DNA of 64,000 nucleotides from Lepturacanthus savala (taxonomy: Eukaryota > Chordata > Actinopteri > Scombriformes > Trichiuridae), in assembly GCA_030544235.1 (NCBI GenBank), contig CM060470.1, forward strand, positions 24,854,098 to 24,918,097. Direction: 5' to 3'. This document shows positions 1-15,300 of this stretch, piece after piece. Positions within the stretch are counted from its first letter, which is position 1, and every line of letters begins with the position of its first letter. The position numbers and the translations under genes are program-made. Below the pieces are notes generated by a model that worked only from the letters and a program-made list of their open reading frames with translations, made no database searches and was not told the DNA's origin.

Positions 1-366
1 TCGTCCATCTAGTTGGTTTGCTGCCATAGAAGGAATCTGATCTGAAATCTGTTTCACAGTTTCTGTTCAGCTAAAATATGTTGAAGTGGAAAACAATTCC
101 CTAAAGGAGTCAATAGGACTTGAATTCACCTGGTGAATAGAAACATGATGGATATAGAAATCCATTTAAGTTCTATATATCGACTGAAAAGGTGATGAAT
201 GTTTACTGATTCTTTCTGCTGCCCTGAAGCAGCCAAACAATCAGTCATTGTGGGTTTATGTCTTGTGTGACTGTAGAACAGGTTTGAAATGCACTTTAAT
301 CATATCATTTCTGACCCATGATCCTGCATGTGTGTTATAATAAACAAAACATTATCATCCTCACAG
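1..366. other. wdr75 intron, partial
   Basis: AT-rich DNA upstream of the first visible wdr75 exon, ending in a normal acceptor at 365-366. I see no exon, RNA gene or recognisable repeat in it. It is the 3' part of an intron whose upstream exon lies outside the window. Confidence 0.6.
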
Positions 367-3300
367 GGGGAATTTATTGCCTCTGCTAAGGGTTTGCAGC
401 TGGAAGTCTATTTCTTCAAGAAGCAGAAGTCATATAGGTGAGCCTTAGTGTGGACATGGTATTTTATTTAAGATCAGCTAGTTCATCACTTTTTTTCAAA
501 TGTTTAAATAAAACCACAAACCTCCTGACAGCATCAAATTAAATCAAATCACATACCAAAAAGACTTATATGCCATTTCTGCTTCAATATATTTAAAAAG
601 TGGTAAAATGGCCAATAACTGTATATGTCTGTCCACCGTTGGATTGTTTAAAGGTTTTCCCTCAAAGAAGACAACAAGAAGGGAGGAAAGAACACGTTCA
701 CATGTGTTGCCTGTCACCCAAAAGATGACTGCATTGCCACGGGACATGAGGATGGAAAGATTCGCTTGTGGTGAGTGTTATACAATAACAACATGGCCTT
801 GAAGGGGCTCCCGTTTAGCCTGAACATGTGATGCTCACTTATTCTGAATTTATTTTCCTGTTAGCTGCACAATTGATCATCCCTCTCTGAAAATAAAGTG
901 AACAGAAATTTAAATAAAGTTACCTGCTACTCAGTTTATTATTCTTCAATATTTCACCCTAATTATTCTGTTTTTCTTTGTAATGCACTTTTTTCATCTT
1001 TTGGATATTATGGTGTGTGTATCCACTAATGAAACGATGACCTATATGCATATGGACAGTTTCACATTTTTCTAAACCTGAAACTCAATAATGTTTGAAC
1101 TTATCAGTGCTGCTATTGAGTCAAATAGGTCAAGACATTTAAATCCTATCTTTTGGACAAATATACATTGTCTACTAAAGTTTTTGAATTAAATTGCCAG
1201 CTGATCTATGTCAAACTAAACAAAAAGGAATTGCATCACCTTGTCTGGCTGCTCTTCACTAAAATGTTACCTCTATTGTTTCCATTGATCCTTTCAAATA
1301 AAATTGTAAAGAGGAAAAAAAGGTTTAAGAGTTCAATCTGCTGGTGTTTTGCAGATGAACCATTTACATGCATATATAAATGAATGTAAAATTTGAAAAA
1401 AAATATAAAATTTGATATTTCTGTTTCATCCTTCCAGGAGAAATTTTAACCACAAGAAGGAATACACATATTCTACTTTACACTGGCATCACAGTGCTGT
1501 CAGCTCCCTGTGCTTCACCCCAGAAGGTACTACCTCTTAACTGTTGATTTCTGAGTTAATTAGCTACAATTAGTTGATTTGATTAGTCAGTCAACCAGAG
1601 AATTAATCTGTCATTATAGAATAATGAATAAAGAATAATGGTTTTATATATAGTGATTTCAGCTTTTCAAAATGCGATGTGATTGATACTTCAGTTTGTT
1701 AATCATGAAAGTACTGATTATCTTTTGGGTCGGACAAAACAAGACATTTAAAGACGTCTCCTTTGTCTTTTGGGAAATTATAATTATAATGACCTCTTTT
1801 CAAATTTTAAATATTATTCAGTTAATTGAGAGAACAGTCTGCAGATTAATTGATGATTAAAATATCCATTAGTGTGAATCGGAATATTTTGCCCAATGTG
1901 GTTGTCATACATCACCATAAAATCTGAGTTTCCCACAGTGTATTAAATATCTACCAGTCCTTCAGAAAGGTTTCTATGTCAAAAATTCATGTTTTAAAAT
2001 ATTGTTTTTGGCCTTCTCTTCACTTAGACAAACAAAAACAACAAAGAAATCACTGTTCATCCTCCGTGTGTTTTGTTTTACCAGGAACCAACCTGCTGAG
2101 TGGAGGCGTGGAGTCGGTGCTCGTCCAGTGGAGATACAACCAAGAAAGCCAGCGGGACTTCCTGCCCCGCCTCGGTGCTGCCATCACACACATTGCTGTC
2201 TCACCTGATGGAGCGCTGTTCTGTACCTCACATGCAGACAACAGTAAGAAGCTGTAAACCTGAGCTGGCTCACCAGTGGAACTAGAGTTTAAATTATTTC
2301 TGGTTTTAACATTTTTTAAACATGATGTTCACAACTTTTTTTTTAATTTCTCAAACTTTAAACCTGCACATTTTGTACCCAAGAACTTTATTGACTCAGA
2401 GGTTAAAGGTAACACTACTCACAGTAATGTCTGCAGATGAGAAGTTTATACATACTTATATAATTTATATTTACTTATACAGGCTTGATTTAAGTATTAA
2501 TTGAAAAGCTGCAGTAACTGATTAATTTTTCTTCTTTGCTCTAGAAATTACGATCATCCACAGTTGTGTGAAAGTGTCGGCTATCATTCAGGGCCTGGTC
2601 AAAGGTGAGTATAGACTGTAGGTGGTTCATTAATAATCTATAGTAGGTCATAAATATGCTTTAGTATATTTATGAGTTTAGTAGCAATTCAGTCACTCAG
2701 GTTGTGTTTAATGTGATGCAAAAGGGTGGGGAAAAAATAAAAATCCATACATACTGCTGTTTTGTTCCGATATTTAGAAAACCAGTGGGGAGAAAAAAAA
2801 AATGTCTTGTTAAATATAGAATAGAAACATGCATGTAAATCAATTGTACCACTTGTATGTGCAACCATCATTTGTGCCAAGGAAGCTACCATTATAACCT
2901 CTATTTAATTGAGATCAAGATCTTTTTTTGCGATAGAAACCGGAGTCCAGCAGACAGAATGAAAACAATCACGTATAACGAGGACAATGACATACAGCAC
3001 ACACAGCCCACACACTAACGCACACCAGCATCAAAAAACAGACATCCCGAAATTAATCTCAAGGTTAAATGTTTATATCAGAGGTTTTTACTGAGAATTT
3101 CACTTTAGTGTTAAGTCAAACAATGTTAAGTTATTCAAAGTATTTGAATGACGTCATTCACAGAGAAATCGTATTTTTAGGAAAAACTGCAAAAGTATTT
3201 CCTAAATAAAATTATGATATGATTTTATTTAGATTTAGCTTATTTAGTTAGTTTGTAAAACACATATTCACCAGGAAAACAAAAGCTGACAAATTCAAGC

Positions 3301-6300
3301 CATAAATATAAAACAGACCTGCAGAAGTGCATAAAAAATTGACACAGAAAACAGGTGTTATGCATGAAATGTAAGCATGGCACAGCATGAAACTATTAAA
3401 ATCTGGATAATGACAAAGCAGGTTCACTTCCAAAAAAAATATTCTGCAAAATATGTTTGTCCCTAAAACGTTGTCTACATGTATTATATCATAATAGAAA
3501 GCAGGATGTCAGTCTCGTTTGACACAGATTTATGCTTTTAAATATGTCAAGTCATGCCCCAACATCCAAGACAAAGCCCTCCCAGTCAGTGAAGGTAGCT
3601 GGCAGTCATCTCCACCAGGAGGAAGGAAAATCTTTTCTTCTTAATCGGACCTAATTGCTGCAATTGATTTCCTCCTTCGTTCCTGTCCTTGTGCAGGAGA
3701 AAGTGTCAGTTCAGACCTGATGGTGGATCCACGCAGCAAAGCCCTGGTGCTGAACGGGAAACCAGGCCATCTACAGTTTTACTCACTCCAACGAGACAAG
3801 CTGCTGTTTAATGTAAGCACTACAATCACTAAAATCAATTTATATACCGGACAAAAAATGTGTTTGTCGGCTTTTATTGTCATACATTCTTATCAGTATG
3901 CGTGAATATGATTTATCAGCGATTATTTTCAGTCGGTACAAGCCGATGCAGATATTTTTGAAGGAAGGTTTAAACATTTAATCCCACCTGCTCTCTTACT
4001 GCCACTGGCGCTTCCAATAAACAACAAATTTAATAGCCAAATTCCTGGCCATCTTCTGTGTTTCCTACAGCTGGACATTGTGCAGCAGGAGTACATTCAT
4101 GAGTCGGGCCTGCAGCAGTTTGAGGTGGTTAAGGCGGCTTTCGACGCCTCTGGCAGCTGGTTGGCAACGGTTGAGGAAAGAAAACAGAAAGCAGCTGAGC
4201 TGGAGCTGAATTTGAAACTGTGGGCATTCGATGAACAAACACAGAGGTATCCTGGCTACACTTATTTATTTTGTATTAAGTGTGTTTACATATGCCGAAG
4301 TAACCAGGTTACTCAGAGAAATGAGGTGGAGGTAACCTGGGAGCAAGATTACATTTAACTGTTTTAACCCAGTGACTGAAAATCTAATACAGCTGATGAG
4401 TAATTAGATCCTCTACACTGACCTTATTTTAGTGTTGACTTACTAATATAAACTATATTAGTGATAGAAGGTGCTTTCTGGCTTTGTTTTAGTTCTTTTA
4501 CAGCAAAGAAATGGCTGAATTTAACAAATCAATGCTGTTTAGGAGTGGAAACCCACCTACAATTCTACAGCCTTCTTTGTGTTGGTTTTAGTCAAAATTT
4601 GGACTGAATAATTTTGAATATGAGAACACATCAATCTGTGATTCTAAGACTCTGCAGTCCTATAAACTGGTTAGTCCAATATGTATACATGTCTGGGTTT
4701 CTCCTTGATAGTTATGATTAAGCAGCTTTCACATGGCAGTTAAAAATGTGTTCAGCGAAGAAAGCTGCTTAACACTTCCACATTCTGCATACTCTACCTT
4801 TAAAGTGAACAGAACCCTGTGCAGCAGATGTGGGAAGCTGGAAGCTAAAAGCTCATAAAATATAAACATGCTTATATTACATGAACATAATCAAGTCTAG
4901 TAGTGTTTCTTTATCTTACTGAAGGAATTCACAATATTAACCTTTACCTTGGTCTTCAACCACAACCCTGTAACATGCATCCCATATCACCTGCAGTTTT
5001 GTGCTGAACACGACCATCTCGGCTCCCCACGAGGCGCGGATTACAGCCATGTGCTTCTGCCAGGCTGCCGACAGCCAGACCACCATGCTGGTCTCCACCA
5101 GCAAGGATGGGCACTTCAAAGCCTGGCAGCTGGCAGCACCAGCCCACACTGAGGGTAAGCAGTCTAGATTATTTTCTGCAGGTTCAGTCGACAGACAGGT
5201 GGAGTTAACAGTGCACACATTCACTGGCCTTATTTAATCAGCTGTGTCTGTCATTTTTATCTCATTGATTTTTGTTGTTTGAGTACCAATTAATTCTCAC
5301 TTTAGACGTTCATCACTGTGTATGTGTATGTCATTCTGAGATTAGATTCATTCACCTTTGTGACTCTGTTTGCTCTTTTTACAACATTAAAGCTGCAATA
5401 AGCAAGAGTTTTATGCAGAAATACTTTTTATACTTTTAAACCTAATACATAAACATTCCTATTGTAATGATAATTAAGTTGCATAAATGAATCAATCAGA
5501 ATCTCCATTTTTGAAAAAGGTAAAGGAATAGTTTAAGCCGGAAATAAATGAATAACTCGCATAAGATGCTTTATAAACTTTATTTAGCACTTTGTTGAGC
5601 ATTGTCCATTTTTGCCAGGTTTATTCACTTTGTCCTTACTCCTTACTGTGTTTATGCACTTAAAATAATATTTGAATCTTGTTTGCTTTTAGGGGCAATA
5701 TTGAGGAAGTATTTAAACAAAGAAAGCACTCTGAGTAGACGCAGCACTCTCTTATGCCAAACATTGCACTGGTTTGATCCATAAACATGAGCAAGCATTT
5801 CTGCAAGGTACACAACATGTGATTAAAGGAATAGTTTGACATTTCATTTTTGTAGACAATTGGATTATCAGGAAATTAATCTGACCAGCCATTTTTAGAA
5901 AGTGACTCATCATTCTAAGTAATTTTGAAACCAAATAATCAGATTCCAGCTTCAACAAATACGAATATTTTCAGGTTTCTTTAGTCCTCTGATTGTAAAC
6001 AGAATATTTTGGGGTTGCGGACTGTTAGTCGGGACTAGACAAGATGCTTAAGGGCGTCTCCTCAGACTTTGAGAGACTGTGATTGATATTTGTCACTTTG
6101 TAAAAGGAAGTAAACAAAGCTATTCAACATCACAAATCTAGGTAATTCACTATATAACAGTTGTAAACATGATTATTACAGGGAGTCATCACCTTCACAA
6201 TCATGTAAACATCATAATCACACTATTGTCTTAATCACAGTTTTGTCCATAGTCGCACTACTGTGCACATGTAAACGTAGCTGCTACCATCCAAGTGAAT

Positions 6301-9300
6301 GCTTTTATTCAAAGTGCTTTATAATGTGCTAAATCTTAGGTGTTCAGTTTGAAGGGCTGCAGTAGGAATCAAGTCACTTTGAATAGAGAGATTTCTCTTG
6401 AGCCAAATTGGCCTGTATTTCACACTAATCCAGAACTCTCTGTGTCTGTCTCCCTCTCCCTTCCTCTCAACGGGGTCGGCAGATGAAGGTCCATCCTGGT
6501 CGTGTGACTTTGTCGGAGCCTACCACAACCTGGCGCCTGAATGCTGCAGTTTCTCAGCCGATGGCTCTCTGTTGGCGGTCAGCTTTCAGGAGGTGGTGAC
6601 CGTGTGGAGCCCGGCTTCCTGGGAGCTCCTGACAACTCTCTCCCAGCCGCCGGGAGCTGTCAGGTCAGAGCACACACAAGTCTCATATTCAGTTTAGGGG
6701 TGCAGCTCTTAGGGGTGCAGCTCTGTGAAAATCATCACTGAATGCTTGGTCACATTCTTTTATTCCGCTTTCCTGACCAGCTGTTTAGGATTAAAAGAGA
6801 AATCATTTGATACATTTGACTTTTTAACTGAAGGGTTTTTTTTAAGTAGAAAAAGATCTTTACTCAACAAAACAACTCTTTGTTATCTGAACATTTTGGC
6901 AAAAAGAGAATGTTAGGGCTACAGGCCAGCCCAACACACACAATGAGATAACAATAGTAATTTGGTTTCTGTGGAATTTCTTGGGGAAAAAAGTAAACCG
7001 TGAGTCTTGCCAATTTTATCCTTTTTTTAAACAAACAATTTAGAGTTTATTAGAGAGAAGATTGATACCAGTTATATCTACACTAAATATAAAGTTGTAG
7101 CTTAGCACAAATACTGTAAATGGCTATCCTGATTCTGTCCGTAGCTTAAATTTCTCCAACGTTCTCGTCTAAGGCGTTGCAAGGCAACCACAGGAGACTG
7201 CAGGAAGTTGCTTGTCCCAGACAACAAATACCCTCTTTTGTACAGGATTACCAGACAAGATATAATGTGTTAATTTATGAGCTTTAGAGGAGATGGTAAG
7301 CAGACTTCACCTTTTGTGTTGATAAGATGAGATAACCACCTGTTGGCTACAGCTTCATATTTACCATGCAGATATGAAAGTGGACACTCAGCACGCTTCC
7401 AGTCATCAATTTGATGATGACAGTCAGAAGAGTAAATTCTCTAAATGGTGCATCATTAATGACTTGTAACTTGTTAAGAAAGCTATAAGGAAATTTGTTT
7501 AACAAGGAAAAAAAACAGTTCAGTATCTGTTCAGCCTGTTCTGTAGCTGGACAACATGAATCTGTTATTGATCTGCTGCAGTGTAAATGTTTGTTCATCT
7601 GTCCATCCCTGGACACATCAGAGCTCTCGTTTAGAGAAAAAGACCAGAGGACAGTTAATGAATGAGTCTAGTTGTTTGCTGTCAGGTCTCCACAGTGGTG
7701 GACGCTTGAGCAGTTAAATGACCCTGTCACCACGCTGGCAGCAGTCCAGGCGTGTTGTTTCTCACAGCCGACAGGGGATGTAACTGCCTTAAAGTGCTGC
7801 CTGGCGGCCAGATGACAGTTTCGCAACTTTGCCCGAGTCTCAGAAATGTTGGCTGCTGATGGCTGCAAGATGGGGCCCCTCAGGTTATTGAGGACATGAA
7901 ACTACTGTTTGCTGCTATTTTCTGTACCACCTTTCAGAAATAAGTCCACAACCATGAGTCAGCTTTTATTAAGGAAATACATGGTATACATTCTTTAGTT
8001 TATAATAAAATTTCAAAAATCATTATTCAAATCATTTACTAAAATCATACTGGCTGTGATATTCTTTTGTTTTAGGTAATGTATAGTAATTATGATTGTG
8101 AATATTTTTCTCCATAAACAATGTACAAGGTAAAGAATGCACTCTGTGCTCTCTGAAAGCTTAAACATCCTGTATTTACATTATTCAGCTTTACAAAAGT
8201 CCTGATAGCTGGTTTCAAGTCACAGTTTTGATTATGAGCTCTGTGCATTTCTCTGTGGATTGAGAGTTTTAAAACATGGGGCAGTATTTGTAAAACTCTC
8301 ACTTTGTACCATATGAGACCTTTTAAGTTACAGTCAGCCTTTTCTGGATGACTAAGTTGATACCTCTAGAAAGAGCTGGATTGTGTTCCTTTTTTGTCTG
8401 AATTTATTTCCGTTTCCCCTCAAAAAAACAATCATACTCGGAGCAGACGTTTCCTGTGTAATTTTTGGAGCTGACCAGAAAGTTGAAAGGAGAAAATTTG
8501 GAAGATGTTAAGGGTCTGCTGTTTTGACAGCTGTTCCTTGCATAACTCTCACCTATGGATGTGTAGAGCTGGATGAGTTCAAACCTCACCCAACTTCAGA
8601 CTCGCATGCAAAGTTCAGACATTCATTACAGTCTGTGGACGTGCTGAGTTTATTGTTTAATAGGATCTCCATTAGATATCACAGTAGTGTTAACTAGCCT
8701 TCCGTAGTGCTGAGGCGTTACATCAAATCTACCTGCTAAGAGTCATTTTTATCAAGATAATCATTAATGAAAAATACATTTATGTTTATAGGCAGCAATT
8801 TAAAGTTGTAAAAATGGTCTAGTATTGATTTTTCTGCAGTCGTCTGGGCGTTTTGTTCTTTGTGGGTGTTCAGACCCTTGCATGTTCCCAAATGAATCAA
8901 AAGCTAATCCTGTGAAATATGTGTTGTGTAAGGAGCTGGTGCTTTGCAGGGTGCACATGGGATTCTTTACAGCGACGGAAAAGAAATGGGACCTTTTTTT
9001 TTTTCTCTCCCTCAATCAGGGATCTTTGTTTTGGGCGACTGAGCTGCTCCAAATATCTGCTGGGAACTACAACCAAGAACCTCCTCTGTTGCTGGAATCT
9101 CCTCACATGCTCCTGTAAGCCAAGAATTCACATTTGTAGTTGTGTGCATTTGTTAAAGTGTATATTTGCCAAGTTTATATAATAATCATACTTCATCACA
9201 ATACTTCTTCCTCTTTCACTTCCTCCATCTCCTGTCCTCTCTGCCAGTGGAGTGGAGTACCTCCATGGATGTCAGCCTGCTGCTGACTGACCCTGTCTCT

Positions 9301-12300
9301 GACAACATGGCCGCCTTCTGCTGCCAGGAAGGATGCACGGACTGTAAGATTTAAACACGCCACCCCAAAATATGACTTAACATTTCACAGTACCATGTGT
9401 ACCTGTATTAATTGTTCATGTGTATCTTGGCATATGCCAGATATTAGGAAAAATTTGCATTTTTGAGTATTTTCCATAAACATTTATCAAAATCTATGCT
9501 AAGCTACACTCATTTTCTTGTGGTCCAGTCAGATGTGAGAATTTGATTTTAATCTCTCTCCTAACCTATAATAATTGGTTTCACTGGGAAAAAGTCACAA
9601 AAGTCTTAACTTCTTTTTTGTAGGGCCTTTAAATTAGCATAAAAAATCAAAACACAAATTGACAAAGCTTCAATTTTTCAAACATTTTAAGTTACTATGA
9701 AATAGGAAGTTTACTAAGAAATCTTGATCTGACATGAACTACATGCCATGGCTTGTAGAATATACACTCAGCGGCCACTTTATTAGGTACACCATGCTAG
9801 TAATGGGTTGGACCCCCTTTTGCCTTCAGAACTGCCTCAATTCTTCATGGCATACATTCAACAAGGTGCTGGAAGCATTCCTCAGAGAGTTTGGTCCATA
9901 TTGACATGATGGCATCACACAGTTGGTGCAGATTTGTCAGCTGCACATCCATGATGTGAATCTCCCGTTCCACCACATCCCAAAGATGCTCTATTGGATT
10001 GAGATCTGGTGACTGTGGAGGCCATTTGAGTACAGTGAACTCATTGTCATGTTCAGGAAACCAGTCTGAGATGATTCCAGCTTTATGACATGGTGCATTA
10101 TCCTGCTGAAAGTAGCCATCAGAAGTTGGGTACATTGTGGTCATAAAGGGATGGACATGGTCAGCAACAATACTCAGGTAGGCTGTGGCGTTGCAACGAT
10201 GCTCAATTGGTACCAAGGGGCCCAAAGAGTGCCAAGAAAATATATTGCTTTCATGTTGTCGATGCCAAATTCTGACCCTACCATCCAAATGTCGCAGCAG
10301 AAATCGAGACTCATCAGACCAGGCAACGTTTTTCCAATCTTCTATTGTCCAATTTCGATGAGCTTGTGCAAATTGTAGCCTCAGTTTCCTGTTCTTAGCT
10401 GAAAGGAGTGGCACCCGGCGTGGTCTTCTGCTGCTGTAGCCCATCTGCCTCAAAGTTGGACGTACTGCGCGTTCAGAGATGCTCTTCTGCCTACCTTGGT
10501 TGTAACGGGTGGTTATTTGAGTCACTGTTGCCTTTCTATCAGCTCCAACCAGTCTGGCCATTCTCCTCTGACCTCTGGCATCAACAAGGCATTTCCGCCC
10601 ACAGAACTGCCGCTCACTGGATATTTGTTCTTTTTCGGACCATTCTCTGTAAACCCTAGAGATGGTTGTGCGTGAAAATCCCAGTAGATCAGCAGTTTCT
10701 GAAATACTCAGACCAGCCCTTCTGGCACCAACAACCATGCCACGTTCAAAGTCACTCAAATCACCTTTCTTCCCCATACTGATGCTCGGTTTGAACTGCA
10801 GGAGATTGTCTTGACCATGTCTACATGCCTAAATGCACTGAGTTGCTGCCATGTGATTGGCTGATTGGAAATTAAGTGTTAACGAGCAGTTGGACAGGTG
10901 TACCTAATAAAGTGGCCGGTGAGCGTATATGATCATTAGTGTCATTATCAGAATTGTTAATTTTCTTTAATATTTGTTCCGAGCCTTCAGCAAAGATACT
11001 TAATCTAAAGATAATCAATCTTTTCTATCTTATCAATGATTTTCTAATCAAAATGTTTTGTTTTCCCTACTATTTTCAGTGTTTGTCTTTAAGCCCAGCG
11101 AGCCTCGGCCACTTTTTTCCCATAAGGCTATTTGTTCGGGAAAGGTGACTCGTGCTGTCTTCGCCCCGAGGGAGGAAATGCTGGAAAGCTGCGAGGAAAA
11201 CAGCCAGTGGCTAAACCACTCCCAGCTCTACTTCCTCACCCAGTCTATGGTAAACAATTTTACATGATACTTAAAGGTGGAGTGGGAGATCTTGGAAAAA
11301 ATGGTTACAGCTATTCAACACAAGTGAGATTTTGAAAATATACACTCCCTCCCCTCCTCCCAAAGGCTCGGCCTCCTCCTCTTCAGCTCACCCCTCGAAA
11401 CCACGCCTTCACGATTCATGGATACATGAACGCGCACCACTCTCGAGGGGTCACAGGAGTTCACGAGCATTCACGCCAATAGCATGACAAACAGTGACCG
11501 CTTTGCTAACTTCAAGCAATGTCGTCATCGTAATGAACGTAAACAGTCTTTCATTATTGTAATTTCAAGAATATTGACATAAAATTCAAACTAGAGTATC
11601 TGTTAGATTTCCACTAGTTGATTGGATACGTGTGTCAATTACTTTGTTATTGCAGTAATGATACGATGTACGTAGCCTGCTGTATCGTGTCCCTAGCCAG
11701 CCATCATAGGTTACAGTCACAGACATGGATTATTTTATAAGTAGTATGCATTTGCCCGTAGTAGCCTACCACATACCTGAATTTGAATGATTTATGTTAC
11801 TGACTTATTTACTTGCGGGCGCTTTATTTCACGGGCAACAAACGGAACGACTCACACTGGGGTATGGGGTATCTCTGGGATAAAGGCACCTTTCTGTTGT
11901 AGTCACCATAAATTTGCGATAATCAAATTGCGGTAATCACAGTATTGTTCACGTGTTATTTTTGTATTTAGAGTTTTCATGACGAGAGCTCAAGCTCAGA
12001 CTTAGCTTAGCCTTGTAGTTGACAGAGTAGGTAGCGTAGCGAAACATGCTGGAATTATGCTTATGTCACTCGATTGACAATAAGTTTGTCATCATCTTTC
12101 ATTTTCTCACTGACTGGTTGAATAGGCCTACAATACCCGTAACCGACCAGTATGTCAAAATATTATGTAATTAGAAGACAACATCTTACATATCCAGGAA
12201 AAATTCGGCGACTTTGGCATCCGTCTGGAGCCCCTTCTCACTTTTTAGCTGGCGCCAGCGCTGGAAAGCCGTACCGATAACCACTCTTGTCCTGTTTCGT

Positions 12301-15300
12301 TCTTCTGTTAGCTTCCGCATGGCTGTTGCTTTTTCAAGAACAGTTTTCCCCTTGGTTTTGCTGCCAGTCGACGTCTTCTCTGCCATTGTTGCAACGATAT
12401 ATCTGTGCGAGCTAACGACGACGACACATGAACGCGCAAAATGGGGGGAGGGGTCGAGTGGGAGGGGGAGGGGGTGGAGCGGGGAGCCGTTGGGAAGGGA
12501 GGGGTGGGGGTGTGTGCATAGGTATTTGATGGACGTATTAGACAGCCAATAAATGTAAAGGTGATCAGTACATTGATTGGTCAGAGTTTTCCTCTGAATA
12601 CACCCTCTAGACCAGACCAAAATGTTTCGAGTTTTTTGCAAACATTCTATTTTAGTGTGTGCAGTGGGAATGTGAAAAGGTTTTCAGGCAATATTTTAAA
12701 AAATGCTGCAAAAAAGAATCACCCACCCCACCTTTAAATCATTTTTCTGTTAATATAATAATAATAATAATAATGCCCAATATCCACATTAAACATGGTT
12801 GCAAACTTGATGTGAACTGTAAAAATGCTTACGGAGTCAAAAAGCCTACCGTTTTTAACATCTGCTCTGAACACTCAGCGTAAGACATTGTTCTCACAGG
12901 CCCACAAGCAGCCGTCTCTTTGTAGCCTTTGCTGCTAAATGTGTTGCTAAGGTGCATGTCAACTGAATTCAGGCTTGATAATCAACAGCTTTATTTGAAA
13001 AGTTTATATTTATATAATGTGGGCTCATCAGGAGTGGGCTGAAGAGGGGCTTAAAGAGATAGGAGTTAAAACTAAGGATGCTTCTGATATTCACTGATAG
13101 AACATCTGAGGCTGCATATTGCAAAAAACACAGGTTTCAGATTTGAGAGTTAAAAGCACAGCCAAATAGTGGTGTGTGACACCCAACATGCTGACTACGA
13201 GAGAGAGAAACGCTGCAGCAGCCAAAAGGGAAGCTGGTCACAGGACACTCACTTCGAAAAATAGAAAAATTTCAAATCAAAAAAGTTCAATCAATAAATG
13301 AAAATGAATCCGATCTGCACAACATGGAGTGTTGAATCCAGCACCGTCCCTCCCCACACGCAGAATACATGCTGTGCCTAGGGCCCCACAGCCCATGAGG
13401 GACCCCCAGTTTATGCAAGGGGGCACCTCGATGCAGGAGAGAGGAAAAAAAGACAGCACACATCGCCACAATGCTTGACAGCACTTCTACATCTGACCAA
13501 TCAGCGGCCAGATGCAGCGGCAGGTTGTTGGATGAGGCGTCCAAGCGACAATGAGTTTATTTCCACTTTCCAGAGTAGCTGGTTCGTGACTTCATTCATC
13601 ACCAAAGAGTCAAAAGTATTGTTATCATTTCGAACCTTTAGTGAAAATGATTGTTTTTGTTTCATGCTAAAGCATGAAAGCATCTAGGGTTCATATTAAC
13701 ACATCTTAGTTTTCACTCGTACCGCATCAATCGTATCGTGCTGCTGTTTTTATGCAACTGGAGTGGAATGTGTGAATTTGCAGTTTCAGTTGTTTTGTGG
13801 GTTTGTAAGTCTTTGCTTCTGCATCATTTCTGTGATTACAGCATTTTTCTCCTGCAGTGTTTTTTGTTTCATTGTGTTTTATGTGCTTTTGTGTTTGCAT
13901 CATTTCTGGGTTTGCAGTGTTTTGTCATTTGTGGTGTGTTTGTGTTTCTCAAGTGTGTCCTTCCCAGAGATGTTTATTTAAAAAAAAATCTAAAAATTAT
14001 TCCAAACTATTTATATAATAAATAAAATAAAATAAAAATAAAATAAAATAGTGAACAAAATGTATCAACCGCATTTGACATTCAGTATTCGGTCTTCCAA
14101 GTGTTTTTATTTTATTTGGCTTTGGCTTCAGCCACAAATGTTCATTTCGAAGCATCCCTAGTTAAAACAGCCTGTTTCAGACAGACACTGACCTGAGGAG
14201 CTGCAGAAGGAGACAGTAGAAGATAAATAAGGATTTTTTTTTTAAACCATAAGTCATGCAGATATTTTAGTAGAGCCTTTGAATAAAATATAAAAATGTA
14301 GAACTGTGCACAATATATGTGAGCTTGACAACAAAGAACACAAGACTGATTTACTGCTGCATTCCTCTAGTGAAGATCAATTATAGAAGCTAAACGTACC
14401 AGTAGGACAGTTTTCATTTGGCTGGCAGAGGTAGATATTAGTAAAGTATTTTTACTCCTCAAAGTGATAAAAGTAGTTATATACTGTCACATTATCTAGG
14501 TCTATATTTATGTATACCTTAAACACATTTTAGCTTTTGGATAATGATCTATTTGGACATCATCTGCCCTTTGTAGATTTACAGATTAGTTCAAGAGGTG
14601 TGTTTATGTTTTTACAAGATGTTAGTGACAGATTGGCTGAGTCAGGATGACTGTGTCATTTTCAAAAAAGATAATTTTTATGTTTTTTCTCTTGATGCAC
14701 ATAACTATAACATTTTTTCCAAGTCTTTCTTAAAGTCAAATGTCCAAATGAACAGAGAAACAGGTTTTGCTTACTGTAATCATTCCTCCTATTTATATTG
14801 GATGTTAAAAGATCAGTTCTAAAAAAAAAATTTAAAAAAATCAATGAAAATGATGGAGGACAAAATCCACAGCCCTACGGGTCTAAATGTGATTAAAACT
14901 TTATCAAAACCAAACAGCCAGAAGTTGGTCGAGTCCATGCAAGTAGTTCTCAGAAACCATGGTTATACAACTAAATATTATTTTAGTGATTCATAGAAAT
15001 GTTAAATCCTGAAGATTCTTCAGTTCACACAATAAATATTTGAGTTTGTGGGGATTTAGAATATAAAATGCAGTCCCAATGCATCAAAATTAAATTATAA
15101 CAACTTTGGCTTTACTAATGTTTTAACACACACTGTTATTAAATTGAACACAACTGTATGAGTCCCATCAGAAATCGTACAACATATAGAAACAAGCAGT
15201 GAAAGTGGAATTGCAACAACTCTGAAAAAGTGTGCACATAACAAAAAGTAAGGGTTATATGGAAGTAAAATCTGAAATATGATTTGCCTTTACCCACATA

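Noticed and set aside
192..226. Possible box C/D snoRNA in the first visible wdr75 intron (gtgatga ... ctga)
   Set aside because: The boxes are only about 30 nt apart and there is no terminal stem, so it does not fit a C/D snoRNA.
12387..12641. Extension of the TTAA-element ORF upstream to a 151-codon frame
   Set aside because: The added N-terminal part is Pro/His-rich and derives from the G/C-rich putative promoter; the ATG at 12386 begins the protein-like part.
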